This document shows, piece after piece, positions 1 through 8,069 of a stretch of 64,000 bases of DNA. Within the stretch, counting starts at the first letter, position 1; every line of letters begins with the position of its first letter. The notes under the pieces are model-generated. The model saw nothing but the letters and a program-made list of their open reading frames with translations, did not search any database and was not told where the DNA came from. The stretch spans positions 309,330-373,329 of the forward strand of contig NZ_BMUF01000005.1 of NCBI RefSeq assembly GCF_014650055.1. The letters run 5' to 3'. Source of the stretch: Streptomyces malachitofuscus. Its GTDB lineage: Bacteria; Actinomycetota; Actinomycetes; Streptomycetales; Streptomycetaceae. Position numbers and translations under genes: made by a program.

Positions 1-67
1 GGCCATCCGCCGCCCGGACGACGAGCACACGTTCTCGCTGCTGATGCCGGTGCGGCTGGAGAACTGA
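1..67 (+). CDS. C-terminal end of a truncated gene, product unknown
   Basis: An open frame enters from the left edge (first full codon at base 2) and stops at TGA 65-67, giving 21 residues that end in SLLMPVRLEN. Codon positions show the GC bias of the neighbours, so this is probably real coding sequence. A hydrophobic strand ending in PVRL is seen at the end of histidine-kinase ATPase domains, but 21 residues are too few to assign a family. Confidence 0.5.
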   Translation, partial: AIRRPDDEHTFSLLMPVRLEN

Positions 68-93
68 GGCCTGTCGAGGCGGGCGGCGGGACG

Positions 94-1341
94 TCAGCGT
101 TCGAGGCCGCTGTCCTCCACCGGTTCCAGCGTCTCCGCGGCCGGCGTCGTGTTCTGTGCGGGCACGGCGTCGGCCGCCGCCGTGCGGCTGCGCGTCAGGC
201 GCAGCGCGATGGGCTCGGTGAAACGGGCCGTGAGCGGACCGAGGACGACCAGGACCAGGACGTACGCCGTGGCCAGCGGGCCGAGGTCCGGCTCGACACC
301 GGCGGTGACCGCGAGTCCGGCGATGACGATGGAGAACTCGCCGCGGGCGACCAGAGTGCCGCCCGCGCGCCAGCGGCCCTTGGGGGAGATCCCGGCCCGG
401 CGGGCCGCCCAGTAGCCGGTGGCGATCTTCGTCAGCGCGGTGACGACGGCGAGTCCGAGAGCGGGAAGGATCACCGGCGGGATCGACTGGGGATCGGTGT
501 GCAGGCCGAAGAAGACGAAGAAGACCGCGGCGAACAGGTCCCGCAGCGGCGCCAGCAGGTTGTGCGCGCCCTCGGCGACCTCCCCGGACAGGGCGATGCC
601 CACCAGGAACGCGCCCACCGCCGCCGACACCTGCAGCTGCTGGGCGAGTCCCGCGACCAGCAGGGTGAGGCCCAGCACGACCAGCAGCAGCTTCTCCGGG
701 TCGTCGCTGGAGACGAAGCGGGAGATCACCCGGCCGTAGCGGACGGCGGCGAACAGCACGAGACCGGCGACGCCCAGCGCGATGGCCAGGGTGACGCTGC
801 CCGTGGCGAGGCTCACACCGGCCAGCAGGGCGGTGATGATCGGCAGGTAGACGGCCATCGCCAGGTCCTCGAGCACCAGGATGCTGAGGATGACCGGGGT
901 CTCCCGGTTGCCGAGCCGTCCGAGGTCTCCGAGCACTTTCGCGATGACGCCGGAGGAGGAGATCCAGGTGACGCCGGCCAGGACCACGGCGGCGACCGGG
1001 CCCCAGCCGAGGAGCAGGGCCAGGGCGGCGCCGGGCAGGGCGTTCAGCACCATGTCCACGAGACCGGCCGGGTACTGCGTCTTGAGGTTGGAGACGAGGT
1101 CGCTGGCCGTGTACTCCAGGCCGAGCATCAGCAGCAGGAGGATCACGCCGATCTCGGCACCGATCGCGACGAACTCCTCGCTCGCGCCGAGCGGCAGCAG
1201 TCCTCCCTCGCCGAATGCGAGGCCGGCCAGCAGGTAGAGGGGGATCGGGGAGAACTGCAGGCGTCCGGCGAGACGTCCCAGCAGGCCGAGCCCGAGGATG
1301 ATCGCGCCGAATTCGATCAGGAAGATCGCGGAAGAGTGCAC
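94..1341 (-). CDS. KhtU-like cation:proton antiporter (CPA2 family)
   Basis: A 415-aa, almost entirely hydrophobic protein of the Na+/H+ exchanger (KefB/KhtU) fold, with about 10-12 membrane segments over residues 1-370 and a hydrophilic tail. The stretch ARGEFSIVIAGLA matches the conserved late-helix motif of CPA2 transporters. It probably exchanges cytoplasmic K+ for protons at the cell membrane. It starts at GTG 1339-1341, 4 bp after the stop of the upstream RCK_C-domain gene, so the two are almost certainly co-translated as catalytic (KhtU) and regulatory (KhtT) subunits. In Bacillus the KhtT subunit gates KhtU in response to c-di-AMP and pH; that is family knowledge, not visible here. 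Ion selectivity (K+ or Na+) cannot be read from sequence. Confidence 0.88.
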   Translation of the reverse strand: MHSSAIFLIEFGAIILGLGLLGRLAGRLQFSPIPLYLLAGLAFGEGGLLPLGASEEFVAIGAEIGVILLLLMLGLEYTASDLVSNLKTQYPAGLVDMVLNALPGAALALLLGWGPVAAVVLAGVTWISSSGVIAKVLGDLGRLGNRETPVILSILVLEDLAMAVYLPIITALLAGVSLATGSVTLAIALGVAGLVLFAAVRYGRVISRFVSSDDPEKLLLVVLGLTLLVAGLAQQLQVSAAVGAFLVGIALSGEVAEGAHNLLAPLRDLFAAVFFVFFGLHTDPQSIPPVILPALGLAVVTALTKIATGYWAARRAGISPKGRWRAGGTLVARGEFSIVIAGLAVTAGVEPDLGPLATAYVLVLVVLGPLTARFTEPIALRLTRSRTAAADAVPAQNTTPAAETLEPVEDSGLER

Positions 1342-1345
1342 GCGC

Positions 1346-1816
1346 TCACTCCCGCCCGAGAATCTCGGCGGCGGCCTCGATGCCCTCGCGGGTGCCGATC
1401 ACGATCAGGGTGTCCCCGCCGGCCAGCCGGAAGTCCGGCGCGGGCGAAGGGATCGCCTCGGCGCGCCGCAGCACGGCCACGATCGACGCCCCGGTGTCGG
1501 TGCGCATGCGGGTCTCGCCCAGCAGCCGGCCGTTCCAGTGGGAGACGGAGGACAGTTCGATACGCTCGGCGACCAGCCCCAGGTCGGTGGTGTGCAGCAG
1601 GTTGGGGCTGTGGTGGGCGGGCATCAGGGCGTCGATGAGCGCGGCCGACTCGGCGACCGTCAGACGCAGCGACCGGGCGCAGGCGTCCGGGTCGTCGGAG
1701 CGGTAGACGTTGACCGTGCGGGCACCGTCGCGGTGCGCGATCACGGACAGGTGCTCGTGCTCACGCGTGGTGAGGTCGTATTTCACGCCGATGCCCGGCA
1801 GCGGCGTCGCGCTCAT
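1346..1816 (-). CDS. KhtT-like regulatory subunit with RCK_C (TrkA-C) domain
   Basis: A 156-aa cytoplasmic protein. Residues 1-70 form a small alpha/beta N-terminal domain (starting MSATPLPGIGVKYDL) and residues 75-156 a TrkA-C domain with the usual beta-strand ending GGDTLIVIGT. This is the two-part layout of KhtT, the gating subunit of K+/H+ antiporters. ATG 1816 is preferred because the open frame upstream is compositionally non-coding; longer starts up to 1966 exist. It lies 4 bp upstream of the antiporter gene. By family knowledge RCK_C domains bind c-di-AMP or other small ligands, so it likely controls the antiporter under osmotic or alkaline stress. Confidence 0.85.
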   Translation of the reverse strand: MSATPLPGIGVKYDLTTREHEHLSVIAHRDGARTVNVYRSDDPDACARSLRLTVAESAALIDALMPAHHSPNLLHTTDLGLVAERIELSSVSHWNGRLLGETRMRTDTGASIVAVLRRAEAIPSPAPDFRLAGGDTLIVIGTREGIEAAAEILGRE

Positions 1817-2109
1817 CCGTGGAGCAGGCACAGCCCGTCCCCTTCCAGATTCTTCTGATGTCGTCGGTCGGGGGGTGCCCGGCCGGTCGTCGCACGACGA
1901 TGGTGGTTCACCCCCAGGGCGCAATGGTGCCATCCCGCCAATCGGCCGGAACATGGGTGTCGTCACGGATGGACACGGCCCCGAGCGGGGGAAAGGATGC
2001 CCGGGGAGTCCGTCCGTCCATGGACGCGTGCCGTGTCCGCGGGGGCGACGACGCGTACCCGGCGTCCGCGGTGGGTACTCGTGTGCGCCGCCGGGGACGG
2101 GAGTGTGCT
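1817..2109. promoter_or_regulatory. Divergent promoter region between khtT-like and USP genes
   Basis: A non-coding gap of 293 bases that must hold the promoters of both the antiporter operon and the universal stress protein. A perfect inverted repeat with 6-base arms, TCGTCG-ca-CGACGA, lies at 1887-1900 and could be an operator. No canonical -10/-35 pair stands out and no ydaO-type c-di-AMP riboswitch could be recognised. Confidence 0.4.
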
Positions 2110-2955
2110 GTGGACGACACGGTCATCGTTGGAGTGGACGGTTCGCCGTCCAGTCTCGCCGCGGTCGATGTCGCGGCCCATGAGGCACGTCTGCGCGGCG
2201 CGCGGCTGCGGATCGTGCACGCCTTCAGCCGCCCCGCCGACCTGGATCCGATGATCCACGGGGTGCTGGCGCAGGCGGAGCAGCGGGCGCACGACCTCGC
2301 GCCGGGGCTGGAGATCACCCGGACCGTGGCGTCCGGTGAGACGCTGACGGTGCTGCGGAGCGAGTCGCGGCACGCCGTGCTGACGGTGGTCGGCGAGCGG
2401 GGCCGCACCGGGTTCGGTGGTCTGCTGCTCGGCTCGACGGTGGTGCAGCTGGCGGCGCACGGGCACGGTCCGCTGATGGTGGTGCGCGGCCGGGAGGATC
2501 CGCAGGGCCCCGTCCTGCTCGCCGTGGACGGCTCGCCGGCCGGCAAGGCGGCCGCTTCCTTCGCTTTCGCCGAGGCCGCGCTGCGCGGGGCCCCGCTGGT
2601 CGCGCTGCACGTGTGGAACACCTGGAGCGAGCAGACGCCGTACGAGGGTCCGGCCGACCCGCTGAACGTGGTGGTGGATCTCGACCGGCTCGAGGAGCGG
2701 CACCGCCGGCTGCTCGAGGAGGCGGTGGCGCCGGAGCGGGCCGCTCGTCCCGAGGTCGCCGTGGAACTGCGTCTGGAGCGGGCCCGGGTACGTCACGCGC
2801 TGCTGGACGCGACGCGGGAGGCCCAGCTGGTGGTGACGGGGGCCCGCGGGCACGGCGGCTTCACCGGGATGCTGCTCGGTTCGGTCAGCCAGGCCCTGCT
2901 GTACCACGCGGACTGCCCCGTCACCGTCGTCCGGGCGGAACCCGCTTCCTCGTGA
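2110..2955 (+). CDS. Universal stress protein with two tandem USP domains
   Basis: A 281-aa cytoplasmic protein made of two UspA domains (about residues 1-139 and 140-281). Each ends in the ATP-binding signature of the ATP-type subclass: G(R)TGFGGLLLGST in the first and GHGGFTGMLLGSVS in the second, both followed by a PxxVVR strand. It probably binds ATP and acts in survival under stress. GTG 2110 is chosen because the domain begins immediately (VDDTVIVGVDGS) and GGGACGGGAG lies just upstream; an in-frame ATG near 2020 would add a low-complexity leader. It is divergent from the K+/H+ antiporter operon, so a shared stress context is possible. Confidence 0.88.
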   Translation: MDDTVIVGVDGSPSSLAAVDVAAHEARLRGARLRIVHAFSRPADLDPMIHGVLAQAEQRAHDLAPGLEITRTVASGETLTVLRSESRHAVLTVVGERGRTGFGGLLLGSTVVQLAAHGHGPLMVVRGREDPQGPVLLAVDGSPAGKAAASFAFAEAALRGAPLVALHVWNTWSEQTPYEGPADPLNVVVDLDRLEERHRRLLEEAVAPERAARPEVAVELRLERARVRHALLDATREAQLVVTGARGHGGFTGMLLGSVSQALLYHADCPVTVVRAEPASS

Positions 2956-2980
2956 CGGTCCGGTGACCGCGCGGCGCGGG

Positions 2981-3403
2981 TCAGCCCAGGAAACTCAGCC
3001 GTACCCGGCGGTCGGGGTTGTCCTTGTTCGTGTCGACCAGGCAGACCGACTGCCAGGTGCCCAGTTCCAGCCGTCCGTTCACCACCGGGAGCGTCGCGTG
3101 CGGCGGCACGAAGGCGGGCAGGACGTGGTCGCGGCCGTGACCTGGGCTGCCGTGGCGGTGCTGCCAGCGGTCGTCGGCGGGGAGCAGGGTGTGCAGGGCC
3201 GACAGCAGGTCGTCGTCGCTTCCGGCGCCGGTCTCGATGACGGCGATCCCGGCGGTGGCGTGCGGCACGAAGACGTTCAGCAGGCCGTCGCGGCCGGCCG
3301 CCGCCTCCCGCAGGAAGGACTCGCAGTCGCCGGTGAGATCGACGACCCTCTCGCCGGAGCCGGTGGCGATGTTCAGGACTCGGGTGGTGAAGGCATCGGA
3401 CAT
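2981..3403 (-). CDS. YjbQ family protein (UPF0047)
   Basis: A 140-aa single-domain protein of the YjbQ/UPF0047 family. Recognisable segments are VPHATAGIAVIETG in the middle and LELGTWQSVCLVDT near the end, the two conserved blocks of the family. Some members show weak thiamine-phosphate synthase activity, but the true substrate is unsettled. ATG 3403 is used; ATG 3412, three codons earlier, is equally possible. The gene converges on the universal stress gene and diverges from the flavin monooxygenase, with 82 bases between starts. Confidence 0.8.
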   Translation of the reverse strand: MSDAFTTRVLNIATGSGERVVDLTGDCESFLREAAAGRDGLLNVFVPHATAGIAVIETGAGSDDDLLSALHTLLPADDRWQHRHGSPGHGRDHVLPAFVPPHATLPVVNGRLELGTWQSVCLVDTNKDNPDRRVRLSFLG

Positions 3404-3485
3404 GCCCTCCATCCTGGCCGACGCGGCGGCCTTCGCGCGGGAGCGTGCCGGGAAGATCCACGGGCGCCGCGCTGTTGGTAGAAGC

Positions 3486-4565
3486 GTGAACAATATGCGC
3501 GAGGTCGAGGTGGTCGTCATAGGCGCCGGGCAGGCGGGACTTGCCGGCGCCTATCACCTGCGGCGGACCGGGTTCGCGCCGGACCGCGACTTCGTGGTGC
3601 TGGACCACTCCCCCGGCCCCGGCGGTGCCTGGCAGTTCCGGTGGCCGTCACTGACGTACGGCAAGGTGCACGGGATGCACGCGCTGCCCGGCATGGAGCT
3701 CACGGACGCCGATCCCGCCCGGGCCTCCGCCGAGGTGATCAGTGAGTACTTCGCCCGCTACGAGCGGACGTTCGACCTGCGGGTACGGCGTCCGGTGGAC
3801 GTGCGGGCCGTGCGCGAGGGGCCCGGTGGGCGGCTGCTGGTGGAGAGCTCGGACGGAACCTGGGCGACGCGGGCGCTGATCAACGCCACCGGCACCTGGG
3901 ACCGGCCGTTCTGGCCTCGTTATCCGGGTCAGGAGACGTTCCGGGGACGGCAGCTGCACACCGCGCAGTACCCCGGGCCGGAGGCGTTCGCCGGACAGCG
4001 GGTGGTCGTGGTGGGCGGCGGGGCCTCGGGCACCCAGCACCTGCTGGAGATCGCCCCGTACGCGGCGGCCACGACGTGGGTGACCCGGCGGCCCCCGGTG
4101 TTCCGTGAGGGCCCGTTCGACGAGGAGGCGGGGCGGGCGGCCGTGGCGCTCGTCGAGGAGCGGGTGCGGCAGGGGCTGCCGCCGCGCAGTGTCGTCTCGG
4201 TGACCGGGTTGCCGCTCAACGACGCGATCCTGCAGGGCCTCGCGGACGGCGTGCTCGACCGCCGTCCCATCTTCGACCGGATCACACCGGACGGTGTGGA
4301 GTGGGCGGACGGCCGGCGGGTGGACGCCGACGTCATCCTCTGGGCGACCGGTTTCCGTCCCGCGGTCGACCATCTCGCGCCGCTGCGGCTGCGGGAGCCC
4401 GGCGGCGGAATCCGGGTCGAGGGCACCCGGGCGGTCGCCGACCCGCGGATCCACCTGGTCGGGTACGGCCCCTCGGCCAGCACCATCGGGGCCAACCGGG
4501 CGGGACGCGCGGCGGTGCGGGAGATCAGGCGGCTGCTCGCGCGGGAGCAGCCGGCCGCGGCGTGA
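3486..4565 (+). CDS. FAD/NAD(P)-dependent flavin monooxygenase (CzcO/FMO-like)
   Basis: A 359-aa soluble flavoprotein. An FAD-binding Rossmann motif VVVIGAGQAGLAGA lies at about residues 8-21, a second NAD(P)H-binding motif VVVVGGGASGTQHL in the middle, and the ATGFRP motif of FMO-type enzymes near residue 290. Such proteins oxidise small nucleophilic or carbonyl substrates with O2 and NADPH, or act as putative K+/metal-resistance flavoproteins. The substrate is not predictable. GTG 3486 is preferred over ATG 3495 because of upstream purines. The stop lies 22 bp from the convergent mltG stop. Confidence 0.82.
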   Translation: MNNMREVEVVVIGAGQAGLAGAYHLRRTGFAPDRDFVVLDHSPGPGGAWQFRWPSLTYGKVHGMHALPGMELTDADPARASAEVISEYFARYERTFDLRVRRPVDVRAVREGPGGRLLVESSDGTWATRALINATGTWDRPFWPRYPGQETFRGRQLHTAQYPGPEAFAGQRVVVVGGGASGTQHLLEIAPYAAATTWVTRRPPVFREGPFDEEAGRAAVALVEERVRQGLPPRSVVSVTGLPLNDAILQGLADGVLDRRPIFDRITPDGVEWADGRRVDADVILWATGFRPAVDHLAPLRLREPGGGIRVEGTRAVADPRIHLVGYGPSASTIGANRAGRAAVREIRRLLAREQPAAA

Positions 4566-4587
4566 CGTCCCGGGCCGGCCGGGGGGG

Positions 4588-5433
4588 TCATGTCTTCGCC
4601 GGTTCGCCGGACTTCTTCCGCTGGGCGTCGGCCTCGGCGACGTTGCGCTGGTGTTCCACGAAGTCGGCGGTGAAGCGGGTGTCGCCGGGCTTGACCGTGA
4701 CGAAGTACAGCCAGTCGCCCGGGGTGGGATTGATCGCGGCGCGCACGGCGTCCTCGCCGGGGTTGCCGATCGGGGTCGGCGGCAGGCCCATGCGCTGGTA
4801 GGAGTTGTAGGGGCTGTCGACCTGGGTGTCGGCCTCCGTGGTACCCGGCTTCGAGCGGCCCAGGGCGTAGTTGACGGTCGAGTCCATCTGGAGGGGCATC
4901 CCGCGCTCCAGACGGTTGAAGATCACCCGGGCGATCTTGCCCATGTCGGCCTTGGTGGCGGCCTCCGCCTGGACGATGCTCGCGACCGTGACCGCCTGGT
5001 AGACGTTCATCGCGTTGCGCTGCGCACCGGCGGCGATCGGGGCTCCGTTGAACTTCTTGTCGGCCGCCCCGACCATCCGTGACAGGAGCCGTTGCGGGGT
5101 CGGCTTCTCCTGCAGGGGATAGGTGGCCGGGAAGAGGTAGCCCTCGGGATTGCCCTCGGCCTCGTTCGGCAGCTTCAGGTCCGCCTTGGCGAGGGACTTC
5201 TTCGTGGTGCCCGCCGGGAGGTCGAGGGTCTTGTCGATGGCGGCATACACCTGGCTCGCCCGCCAGCCCTCCGGGACCACCAGGGTCGTGGGACGGGTCT
5301 CGTCTTCGCCGTTCATGATCAGCAGCGGCACCGCCACGGCGGTGCCGGCCACGACGGCCCCGAGCGTCGCCAGGGCGAATCGGCCCCGGCGCGTCAGTCG
5401 GATCGTGCTCCGTGACGGAGTGTTCGTCTGCAT
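4588..5433 (-). CDS. mltG: Endolytic murein transglycosylase MltG
   Basis: A 281-aa membrane-anchored YceG/MltG protein. A cytoplasmic N-terminus is followed by one membrane helix (about residues 17-38, FALATLGAVVAGTAVAVPLL), a LysM-like segment with VPEGWRASQVYAAI, and the catalytic YceG domain with VASIVQAEA (catalytic Glu), FNRLERGMPLQMDSTV and NPTPGDWLYFVT. It cleaves nascent glycan strands and sets their length. ATG 5433 is used; an in-frame ATG at 5472, only 4 bp after the upstream exporter stop, would add 13 residues and couple translation. MltG in Streptomyces usually sits next to ruvX/aroE, so this copy downstream of an ABC exporter may be a second, paralogous one (inference). Confidence 0.85.
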   Translation of the reverse strand: MQTNTPSRSTIRLTRRGRFALATLGAVVAGTAVAVPLLIMNGEDETRPTTLVVPEGWRASQVYAAIDKTLDLPAGTTKKSLAKADLKLPNEAEGNPEGYLFPATYPLQEKPTPQRLLSRMVGAADKKFNGAPIAAGAQRNAMNVYQAVTVASIVQAEAATKADMGKIARVIFNRLERGMPLQMDSTVNYALGRSKPGTTEADTQVDSPYNSYQRMGLPPTPIGNPGEDAVRAAINPTPGDWLYFVTVKPGDTRFTADFVEHQRNVAEADAQRKKSGEPAKT

Positions 5434-5476
5434 GCGGGCACGGTAACCCGCATACCACCGCAAACCCGGCATATCT

Positions 5477-7279
5477 TCATCTTGTCGGCTCCAGTTGGGC
5501 GTCCCGGCGTACAAGGGCCGCATAGCGCCCGTCCCGCTCCAGCAGTTCCTCGTGCGTGCCGCGTTCCGCCACGCGGCCGGAGTCGAGGACCACGATCTGG
5601 TCGGCACTCCGGACGGTGGACAGCCGATGGGCGATGGTGAGGGTGGTCCGGTTGGCCGACAGCGCGTCGATCGCCTGCTGGACGGCGGCCTCCGTACGGG
5701 TGTCCAGCGCGCTGGTGGCCTCGTCGAGCACGAGGACCGGCGGGTCGCGGAGAATGGTCCGGGCGATCGCCAGGCGCTGTTTCTCACCGCCCGAGAACCG
5801 GTGGCCGCGTTCGCCGACCACGGTGTCGTACCCGTCGGGCAGCGCCGCGATGTGGTCGTGGATCTGCGCCGCCCGCGCCGCGGCGTGCAGCTCCTCGTCG
5901 GTGGCCCCGGGCTTGGCGAAGCGCAGGTTGTCCGCGACCGTGGCGTGGAAGAGGTAGGTCTCCTGGGAGACGACGCCGACCGCGCGGGCCAGTGTGTCGA
6001 AGTCGAGGTCGCGCACGTCGACCCCGTCGAGGGTGACCCGGCCGCCCGTGACGTCGTACAGCCGCGGCACGAGATGGCCCAGGGTGGACTTGCCGGCACC
6101 GGTCGGCCCGACGACGGCGAGACTGCCGCCCGGGGGGACGGTGATGTCGATGCCGTCGAGGACGGGGCCGCTCTTGTCGTCGTAGGCGAACGTGACGTTC
6201 TCGAGGCGGACCTCGCCCTTGACGCGGTCGAGGTGCACCGGGTCCGCGCGTTCGGTGATGTCGATCGGGAGGTCCAGGTACTCGAAGATGCGCTGGAAGA
6301 GCGCGAGCGAGGTCTGGATCTGAACGCCGGTGGACAGCAGGCTCACGGCCGGACGGAACAGGCCCTGCTGGAGCGAGACGAACGCGACGATCGTGCCGAT
6401 GGAGACCTCGGGGCCACCCGTCTGCAGGGCGATCCCGGCGGTCCAGTAGATGACGGCCGGCATGGCGGCCATGACGATCGTGATGACGGCCATCCGCCAG
6501 CGGCCGGCCATGTTCGACCGCACCTCCAGGTCGACCAGACGCTCGGACTCGTCCGAGAACGCGCCGGTCAGGGAATCGGAGCGGCCCATGGTGCGGCCCA
6601 GCAGGATGCCGCTGACCGAGAGCGACTCGGTGACCGTGGCGGCCATCGCGGCCATCTGCTTCTGGCGCCGGGTGGTGATCCTCTTGCGCTCGTCGCCGAC
6701 GCGGCGGCTGATCCAGACGAACACCGGCAGCAGGACCAGCGTCACCACGGTCAGCCGCCAGTCGAGCGCGAGCATCGCGACGACGGTGGCGACCACGCTG
6801 GTGAGGTTGGAGACCAGGGAGGTCGCCGTGGAGGTCACGGTCGCCTGCATGCCGCCGATGTCGTTGGCGATGCGGGACTGGACCTCACCGGTACGGGTGC
6901 GGGTGAAAAAAGCGAGCGACATGCGCTGGAGCCGTCCGTAGACGGCGGTGCGCAGATCGTGCATCACGCGCTGGCCGACGGTCGTCGAGATCAGGGTCTG
7001 CAGGACGCCGAAGACGCTGGTGAGGACCGCGCTGAGGATCATGCCGAGAGCCAGCAGGCTGAGCAGCCCGGTGCGCCCCTCGGGGATCGCCACGTCGAGG
7101 ATCGCCTTCAGCAGGAAGGGGGTGGCGACCGAGACCAGCGACGCGGCGGCGACGAGCAGACCGACGACCGCGAGGCGGCCCCGGTAGGGGCGGAAGAGCC
7201 TGAGAATGCGCCGCACCTGCCGGGGTTGCTCCTCGGCGTCGGCGGGCGGGGTCCAGTCGGGTTCGTGGTCGGGGTGCAT
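5477..7279 (-). CDS. ABC multidrug exporter, fused membrane and ATPase domains
   Basis: A 600-aa half transporter. Residues 30-320 hold six membrane segments (type I exporter fold) and residues 350-590 the ATPase. All ATPase motifs are intact: Walker A VGPTGAGKST (about residue 389), signature FSGGEKQ, Walker B VLVLDEATSALD and switch His in TIAHRLSTVR, so it can work as a homodimer. ATG 7279 has a near-perfect ribosome site (AAGGAG, 4 bp away). It is divergent from a marR gene with a dyad between them, suggesting drug-responsive repression. The mltG gene follows at once and may be co-transcribed. Confidence 0.9.
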   Translation of the reverse strand: MHPDHEPDWTPPADAEEQPRQVRRILRLFRPYRGRLAVVGLLVAAASLVSVATPFLLKAILDVAIPEGRTGLLSLLALGMILSAVLTSVFGVLQTLISTTVGQRVMHDLRTAVYGRLQRMSLAFFTRTRTGEVQSRIANDIGGMQATVTSTATSLVSNLTSVVATVVAMLALDWRLTVVTLVLLPVFVWISRRVGDERKRITTRRQKQMAAMAATVTESLSVSGILLGRTMGRSDSLTGAFSDESERLVDLEVRSNMAGRWRMAVITIVMAAMPAVIYWTAGIALQTGGPEVSIGTIVAFVSLQQGLFRPAVSLLSTGVQIQTSLALFQRIFEYLDLPIDITERADPVHLDRVKGEVRLENVTFAYDDKSGPVLDGIDITVPPGGSLAVVGPTGAGKSTLGHLVPRLYDVTGGRVTLDGVDVRDLDFDTLARAVGVVSQETYLFHATVADNLRFAKPGATDEELHAAARAAQIHDHIAALPDGYDTVVGERGHRFSGGEKQRLAIARTILRDPPVLVLDEATSALDTRTEAAVQQAIDALSANRTTLTIAHRLSTVRSADQIVVLDSGRVAERGTHEELLERDGRYAALVRRDAQLEPTR

Positions 7280-7336
7280 GGTCTCCTTACGGGTCGGGTG
7301 CCCAGGGCTGGTGCCCGGGACGGCAGAGCCGATCCC

Positions 7337-7359
7337 CATTGTTACCTGTACTCACAATG
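7337..7359. promoter_or_regulatory. Candidate MarR operator between marR gene and ABC exporter
   Basis: A perfect inverted repeat CATTGT-N11-ACAATG spans 7337-7359. A second overlapping dyad, CTCA-caa-TGAG, lies at 7351-7361 and a further ATTGTT half site at 7373-7378. The element sits in the 105-base gap between the divergent start codons (7279 and 7385), where a MarR dimer could repress both genes. The geometry is suggestive; binding is inferred. Confidence 0.5.
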
Positions 7360-7384
7360 AGCGGCATCCTGATATTGTTCCCGC

Positions 7385-7849
7385 ATGACCGCCCCCGATC
7401 CCGACGGCCTGCTGGCCGAGCAGTTGCTCCGGCTCACCCGCCGGGTGCACCGCATCCAGAAGCGTCATCTGGAGCAGCGCGAGCTCGGGATCACTCCTGC
7501 CCAGTCGCGGCTGCTGCGCACGCTCGCGCACTACGGCTCGCCGCCCCGCATGGCCGATCTGGCCGAGCGGCTGGAGGTGGTTCCCCGAGCGGTGACCACA
7601 CTGGTCGACGGGCTGGAGGCGAACGGCAAGGTGCGGCGGGTGCCGGATCCGGCCAACCGGCGGGTGATCCGGATCGAGCTCACCGACGACGGACGCGCGG
7701 CGCTGCGGGAGCTGCGCGCGGCGCGCAGGACCGCGGCCGAGGAGATCCTGGCGCCGCTGGGGGACGAACAGCGCGCAACGCTGGGCGAGTTGCTGGACGC
7801 CCTGATCGACGGGACGGTCGCCCCGCCGTGCCGTGACGTGTCCTCCTGA
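7385..7849 (+). CDS. MarR family transcriptional regulator
   Basis: A 154-aa winged-helix regulator. The recognition region (MADLAERLEVVPRAVTTLVDGLEANG) and the wing (VRRVPDPANRRVIRIELTDDGR) match MarR proteins, whose wing carries the conserved D-x-R pattern. It is divergent from the multidrug ABC exporter at 5477-7279 and very likely represses it and itself, with release by a small hydrophobic ligand. The ligand cannot be read from sequence. Confidence 0.87.
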   Translation: MTAPDPDGLLAEQLLRLTRRVHRIQKRHLEQRELGITPAQSRLLRTLAHYGSPPRMADLAERLEVVPRAVTTLVDGLEANGKVRRVPDPANRRVIRIELTDDGRAALRELRAARRTAAEEILAPLGDEQRATLGELLDALIDGTVAPPCRDVSS

Positions 7850-8069
7850 CGCGCGTGAGGTGACGGCCGCCCACAGGGCGCCGGTTCTGTGCGGTGACGT
7901 GGAAAACCGGTTGCTCCGCCGTGCGTGGCGGCGTCAACCTGTCACGGTTTGCTGATCCCGCTTCGGGCGGGGCGCAGACATGCCCCGCAGTCCCCTCAGG
8001 CACAGCTCTTCCCCGTGCCGCCCCTCCGCCTCCCCTTCCGCCGCCCTCTGACCGAGCCACTGGGACGTC

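Noticed and set aside
1817..2109. c-di-AMP (ydaO) riboswitch ahead of the K+/H+ antiporter operon
   Set aside because: The gap has only a short dyad; the conserved riboswitch core could not be recognised.
5495..7360. Plus-strand frame of 621 codons opposite the ABC exporter
   Set aside because: It mirrors the exporter gene, whose ATPase motifs are unmistakable on the other strand.
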